DNA of 64,000 bases from an uncultured Bacilli bacterium (GTDB lineage Bacteria > Bacillota_I > Bacilli_A > RFN20 > CAG-826), in NCBI GenBank assembly GCA_944363565.1, contig CALVUI010000001.1:273676-337675 (forward strand), read 5' to 3'. This document shows, one piece after another, positions 60,451-64,000 of this stretch (positions within the stretch are counted from its first letter, which is position 1; every line of letters begins with the position of its first letter). Under the pieces are notes generated by a model. The model was not told the origin of the DNA, did no database searches, and worked only from the letters and a program-made list of their open reading frames with translations. Both the position numbers and the translations under genes were made by a program.

Positions 60451-61401
60451 CTAAGCGTCGACGACAGCTATCCCGCCGATGGCGAGGTCGTTCAATGCAG
60501 AATCGTCGAGACTAGTGGCAAACACTATGAATTGCTGGCCTTTGACGACCCTCCCTTTGGAATCGACCTGGACTGCCGAATACGTTCCTGCGGCGACGCC
60601 GCTATTAGCCAACGTGAGCGCAATCGAGACGTTCCCGCTTCCGTCGAACGTCGCGCTTCCCGTGACGTCCCCGGTGAACGTAAACGTCCTACTAGCTGCA
60701 AGCTTGTCGGCGGTACCCGCCTTGCCTGCCTTCGTGGTGCCGTCGATGATTCCGGTGATTTTGGTCGAGTTGGCGGAGATCAGCGAATTCAACGCGGTCT
60801 TGGCCGTGTTTACCTGCTCGGTGACCCATGCCTGGGTAGCGTAGGAAGATAGGTCGATCGCTGGCCCGAACTCTTCCCATTCGCTTCCTTTCCAGACATA
60901 TTCGGTGTCCTTCGCGGTGACATACCAGACGTCGCCGACGGCGTTTCCGCTCGAAGGCAGTTCGGATTGCGTGGCCTTCACGCCTTTGTATTTGAACATC
61001 GCGGTGATGTCCGATTTCTTCGCGTAGTTCGCCTCGACGTTGCTCTTCAGCGAAGCCAAGCCATTCTTGTTGGCGGTGATGAGGGCGACTTGCTCCGCCG
61101 TGATGGCGACCGTTCCGAAGTCCGCGAGCGTGATGACGACGTTGCCCGTCTTCGCCTGGGCGGAATCCGAGCCGATCTTGATCGAGGCCACGCCGTCGAC
61201 GGTGGACGCCTTGGTCCAAATGGCCTTTAGAATCGCGGTGAGCGTGGCCCCCGCGCTTTGCCCGGCGATCGCTTCCTCGGACAGGACCTGGTCGGTGACC
61301 GTCTCGAGGAGCTTCTGTGCGTATTCGCCGGTTTTCGTCTTCTCAAGGAATTTGGCTTTTTCCTTTGCAGCGATGGTTGGCATTTCTTCATTTTCCTCCA
61401 T
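60451..61401 (-). CDS. Phage tail-fibre protein
   Basis: 316 residues. After a helical N-terminal part come the chaperone-free fibre repeats seen in many tail fibres: KAGKAGTADKLAASRTFTF, TGDVTGSATFDGSGNVSIAL and GTYSAVQVDSKGRVVKGQ. A segment around residue 140 (FKYKGVKATQSELPSSGNAV, GDVWYVTAKDTEYVWKG) is the carbohydrate-type linker common in Bacillota phage fibres. The start overlaps the preceding small gene by 14 nt. It is encoded just upstream of the DGR target, so both probably sit at the tail tip. Confidence 0.85.
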   Translation of the reverse strand: MEENEEMPTIAAKEKAKFLEKTKTGEYAQKLLETVTDQVLSEEAIAGQSAGATLTAILKAIWTKASTVDGVASIKIGSDSAQAKTGNVVITLADFGTVAITAEQVALITANKNGLASLKSNVEANYAKKSDITAMFKYKGVKATQSELPSSGNAVGDVWYVTAKDTEYVWKGSEWEEFGPAIDLSSYATQAWVTEQVNTAKTALNSLISANSTKITGIIDGTTKAGKAGTADKLAASRTFTFTGDVTGSATFDGSGNVSIALTLANSGVAAGTYSAVQVDSKGRVVKGQQFIVFATSLDDSALNDLAIGGIAVVDA

Positions 61402-61594
61402 AAATTAGGTAATCCCCGGCATTCTGCTTGATGTCGAGGGTGTCCGACGACATGATCTTCGTCGATAGGTTGCTTTCCGTCCTTTTGATCAGCGACAGGC
61501 ATTCCCTGATCTGCGCCGTCTGGGCGGCGTTGACCGGGCTGTTGTCGCAGCACCCGGCTTTCGGGAATATGATCACGACTTGGCTCTCGCTCAT
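61388..61594 (-). CDS. Small phage protein in the tail module
   Basis: 68 residues, chosen start ATG at 61594 with GGAGGCGAACC upstream, overlapping the previous stop (ATGA). It has a CC pair (PKAGCCDNSPVNA) and an amphipathic helix (QTAQIRECLSLIKRTESNL). Unrecognised; position suggests a minor structural or assembly protein. Confidence 0.6.
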   Translation of the reverse strand: MSESQVVIIFPKAGCCDNSPVNAAQTAQIRECLSLIKRTESNLSTKIMSSDTLDIKQNAGDYLIYGGK

Positions 61595-61920
61595 GGTTCG
61601 CCTCCTAATTCGGCCGGGTCCTGTATGCTGATCTTCCCGGTATAGGGTTTTGCCTCGACGGTTCCGTCCTCGTACTCGATCCAGATGGAATAGAAATGCT
61701 TGCCGGCTTTCAGCGCCATCGTTTCGTCCTCCGGGATCTCGATGTCGAACGTCCCCGTCGTTTCGTTCCTCGCCGCCCGCTTGGATATCCCGGCCTCTAA
61801 GCATTCGAAGGTTATCCCGGAAATCGGAGACGGATGGCTCGAGGTAAGTGAGAGCGATGCCTTGAACGGCAATCCCCTCACAAGCCCCAGAGTCGAGTTG
61901 TTGATAATTGTGTAGCCCAT
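61591..61920 (-). CDS. Phage protein with Ig-like/BppU-type pattern
   Basis: 109 residues. The pattern of short strands (PFKASLSLTSSHPSPISGITF, FDIEIPEDETMALKAGKHFY, SIWIEYEDGTVEAKPYTG) resembles the N-terminal domain of BppU-type baseplate proteins, with an LxxGxYxYxI-like core. GGAGGCAAG lies upstream of the ATG. Probably part of the baseplate or tail tip; the exact role is not shown. Confidence 0.6.
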   Translation of the reverse strand: MGYTIINNSTLGLVRGLPFKASLSLTSSHPSPISGITFECLEAGISKRAARNETTGTFDIEIPEDETMALKAGKHFYSIWIEYEDGTVEAKPYTGKISIQDPAELGGEP

Positions 61921-61933
61921 TTTCTTGCCTCCT

Positions 61934-62437
61934 TTAATCGATGGTCACGGTCCCATAGTCCATCAGCTCGCTTTCCCCGGCTTTGCCGAGTTCGATCCTT
62001 TTCATGAGCGGCTTGAACCCTACGACCGACGATCCGCTCTTCGAGAAGCTCGCGATCGGATAGTCGTAGGTCCCAGCCTGGCCTTTTTGGATCTCCGTTT
62101 TACTCAGCGTCTTCGTTGCTGCCTGCGCCGTGACGTAGAACGACGCATCGTCATTCGCGGAGTCGTATGTGACCCTGATCACCACGTATTGCTCATCCGA
62201 AGTCGGCGTGGAGAAGGCCGCCATGTCGTACAGCTCCTCCGTCTGCTTGATCTGCAGCCTGAAGCCCTGGATCGAAATGGTTCCTTTTGCGACCAGCAGC
62301 TTTCCGCTTGAATTGCTCAGGTCGGCGCCCTCGACGGCCCCGTTTTGCTCCTGCAGGGCCTTGAAGTTGAGGAGCGCGCCGTCGGCAACCCCTATCCCTA
62401 TCCCCTGCGGATCGTTTTTGAGTTCCAGTAGTCTCAT
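61934..62437 (-). CDS. Phage structural protein, baseplate/tail-tip associated
   Basis: 167 residues from the ATG overlapping the stop of the 463-residue gene (ATGA). A middle segment (LLVAKGTISIQGFRLQIKQT, EQYVVIRVTYDSANDDASF) is typical of phage baseplate proteins that present beta-rich domains, and the end is ELMDYGTVTID. Not assigned to a named family. Confidence 0.55.
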   Translation of the reverse strand: MRLLELKNDPQGIGIGVADGALLNFKALQEQNGAVEGADLSNSSGKLLVAKGTISIQGFRLQIKQTEELYDMAAFSTPTSDEQYVVIRVTYDSANDDASFYVTAQAATKTLSKTEIQKGQAGTYDYPIASFSKSGSSVVGFKPLMKRIELGKAGESELMDYGTVTID

Positions 62438-63825
62438 TTCAGTTTCACGCCTCCTTTGTAAATGAAATCGATGTACATCGCGCCTTGACCCGATGTGACG
62501 TCGAGCTCGAAGTACTGCCACCAGGCCCAGTTCAACCCCGATAGGTACTGGCTGTACTCTTTGGAATCGCCAACGTTGGTCATCGAAATGGTGTCGCCCT
62601 CGACCTTCAGCAAGCCAAATTGATGCGTTGAGCCTTGGTAGGCGGCAATCGGCGTCCCGACCGTTTGGAGATACCCGTCGTTTGATCCCGGCGTCTCGCT
62701 GCTCGTTCGCAAAAATTCGAGATCGACGGAATAGTTTCCCCAACCGTATGTGGTATACCGGCCATAGAGGCGAAACATTGCCTTTTTCTGTTCTTCGAAA
62801 TCCTCTCTTGCCAGGAAATAGTCCTCCGTCATGAAATTGGAGGCCGGTTTTGCCGAGGATTCGACGTACGCGCCGAAGCTAATAACTTCTTTTGCCCGGT
62901 ATTTTAGGTTGCACTCGATTCCGCTTCCTTTTGTGAACCAGACCCTGATTGACTGAAGCCTTGCCCAGTCGATTTTGTGGGTGATGCTGAAATTACCGGC
63001 CGGCCGGCCGAAACCGGTGCCGATTTCGCACACGCGAACCGTGTCGACGGTCAGCAGGTTCGAAAGCTCGCCCTCGTCGATTTGGACCGCGTTTGCCCCG
63101 ACCCCTATCGCTTCCGTCTCGTCCGCCACCGAGTATCCTGGGCTATTGGTGCTTTTGGCTGTTTCCTTTTCATATTCAGCCAAGGCGCTCGAGTTGTGCG
63201 CCGGCAACGTGAACTTCAGCTTCGTCTTGTTCCCGTCGGAGAACGTTTCGGTTATCGAGCTCACGGTCGATCCGTCTATCTTGTCTTCCGCCCGAAGCGT
63301 ATCGGTGGCGTATCTCGACTCTTTATCGAGCATTTCCATGTCGTAGCCGTAATCGGTGAACGGCTGGCTGGAGTTGGGATGGTATACGAAATGGTTGATC
63401 GGCGCCCTGAAGACCCCGTTTTTCCTCTTGAACAGGTCGTCCTGGGCCTGGTTGGCCTCCGGCTCGAAGCCTGCGCCGGACATCACCATCACTATCCTTG
63501 CCCTCTGATCGGTAAGATCAGCCAGGTTCACCTCCATGTAAACGTTGCAGTAGATGTCGCGCGACTGGGCCGTTGAGTGGAAATCGTAGATCTCCTGCGA
63601 TTCGTCCAGCTCGACTTGCCTTCCGTATATGTGGCACATCCCCGGGCCGATGGAGACCGTCAGGCTGCTCTCGTCGAACATGAGCCTGAAGGGCTCCTCG
63701 TTTCCGTCGCCGATGATCCCGTAGGGCCTCTTCTTGGCGTCCGGCCCTTTGCCTACGTAAAACAGCGCGGAATCGACGTATGCGGATACCTTCCCCGTCT
63801 TTTTTGTTATTATCGCCAAGCTCAT
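62434..63825 (-). CDS. Phage minor structural protein
   Basis: 463 residues. The N-terminal part has LTVSIGPGMCHIYGRQVELD and YMEVNLADLTDQRARIVMVMS, a pattern found in baseplate or upper tail proteins that precede fibres in Bacillota phages. The remainder is beta-rich, with a long aromatic C-terminus (LNWAWWQYFELDVTSGQGAM). It overlaps both neighbours by 4 nt (ATGA), so translation is coupled along the module. Exact role unknown. Confidence 0.6.
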   Translation of the reverse strand: MSLAIITKKTGKVSAYVDSALFYVGKGPDAKKRPYGIIGDGNEEPFRLMFDESSLTVSIGPGMCHIYGRQVELDESQEIYDFHSTAQSRDIYCNVYMEVNLADLTDQRARIVMVMSGAGFEPEANQAQDDLFKRKNGVFRAPINHFVYHPNSSQPFTDYGYDMEMLDKESRYATDTLRAEDKIDGSTVSSITETFSDGNKTKLKFTLPAHNSSALAEYEKETAKSTNSPGYSVADETEAIGVGANAVQIDEGELSNLLTVDTVRVCEIGTGFGRPAGNFSITHKIDWARLQSIRVWFTKGSGIECNLKYRAKEVISFGAYVESSAKPASNFMTEDYFLAREDFEEQKKAMFRLYGRYTTYGWGNYSVDLEFLRTSSETPGSNDGYLQTVGTPIAAYQGSTHQFGLLKVEGDTISMTNVGDSKEYSQYLSGLNWAWWQYFELDVTSGQGAMYIDFIYKGGVKLK

Positions 63826-64000
63826 GCCGCGCCTCCGAAGATGTAGGCCCTTACGTCAAGCGGCGGGAGGGTGATAGACTGCGTCCCGATGTTCTTGAGG
63901 ATGACCTTCTTGGGCGAGCTCACCAGGTCTACGGTCACTTCTACGGTCTTGCCGCTGAAAATCCACTTAAACGGCGTTCTAGTCCCCCATCTGTAGTCGT
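63822..64000 (-). CDS. Phage tail-module protein, 3' end only
   Basis: The last 58 codons are in the window: GTRTPFKWIFSGKTVEVTVD, LVSSPKKVILKNIGTQSITL and PPLDVRAYIFGGAA, ending in TGA that overlaps the next start (ATGA). The frame is open to the window edge. It is likely another baseplate protein of the same operon; nothing more can be said. Confidence 0.55.
   Translation of the reverse strand, partial: DYRWGTRTPFKWIFSGKTVEVTVDLVSSPKKVILKNIGTQSITLPPLDVRAYIFGGAA

Larger units (their letters stand above)
56100..64000 (-). mobile_element. Prophage tail/host-recognition/lysis module with a DGR
   Basis: Thirteen kilobase-scale signs of a phage late region are consistent: all genes on the minus strand, ATGA overlaps, tail-fibre repeat sequence, small structural proteins, a DGR cassette, and a membrane/coiled-coil protein last. 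The left end lies between 56054 and about 56114, next to the MBL hydrolase. The rest of the prophage extends beyond the right edge. No integrase, endolysin or att repeat can be identified in the window, so it may be a remnant or simply cut by the window edge. Confidence 0.8.

Noticed and set aside
1..64000. CRISPR arrays, rRNA or tRNA genes
   Set aside because: No regularly spaced direct repeats, rRNA stretches or convincing cloverleaf with a TTCGANTC-type arm were noticed by eye in either strand.

Overview
The window is a G+C-rich bacterial chromosome fragment. Genetic code 11 is in use: intact genes end in TGA and use TGG for Trp. The gene content and order are those of Bacillota, class Bacilli: rel-hisS-aspS, yqhY-nusB-xseA-xseB-dxs, parE-parC, yqeG-yqeH-yhbY-nadD/yqeK-rsfS, yneF and plsY. 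The fused nadD-yqeK gene, the single-chain SecDF and the compact, overlapping gene layout suggest an uncultured gut-type lineage near Erysipelotrichales or the Mollicutes-like Bacilli. That placement is inference.

Layout: 1-1160 is the 5' part of an IS3-family element (minus strand), inserted next to a decayed secreted-protein gene (1166-1935). 2176-5188 holds two lineage-specific secreted proteins, and 5252-7455 an unrecognised membrane protein with a small partner. 7528-13003 (minus) is a tight three-gene operon of an SNF2-like helicase, a MoxR AAA+ ATPase and a VWA/metallopeptidase-like protein. 13450-17178 encodes a secreted beta-rich protein and a MacB-like ABC transporter. 17390-19853 is a PreT/PreA dihydropyrimidine dehydrogenase. 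19898-45037 is mostly housekeeping on the plus strand: glycosyltransferase, obgE, ruvAB, secDF, recJ, rel, hisS, aspS, tkt, yqhY, nusB, xseAB, dxs, dinB, xerD, deoB and an ABC transporter lacking its ATPase. 53296-45329 (minus) is a seven-gene, translationally coupled operon from parE to rsfS. 53436-56054 carries plsY, yneF, efp and a metallo-beta-lactamase-fold hydrolase.

From about 56100 to the right edge is a phage tail/lysis module on the minus strand. Its centre is a complete diversity-generating retroelement (DGR). A 448-residue tail-tip protein ends in a C-type-lectin-like variable region (VR, 58968-59080). A 113-bp template repeat (TR, 58733-58845) lies just downstream. The two differ at exactly 11 positions, and every one is an adenine in the TR on the coding strand. 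An 8-bp-stem hairpin follows the VR, and a reverse transcriptase with the DGR-type LGRVSSQ and YVDD motifs follows the TR. No Avd-like accessory gene is visible. Instead the RT overlaps a small nucleotidyltransferase-fold gene, which makes this cassette unusual.

A second theme is expression signals. Many operon-leading genes have a -10-like hexamer only 6-9 nt before the start codon and no ribosome binding site, suggesting leaderless transcripts. Internal operon genes use Shine-Dalgarno sequences or ATGA/TGATG/TAATG overlaps.
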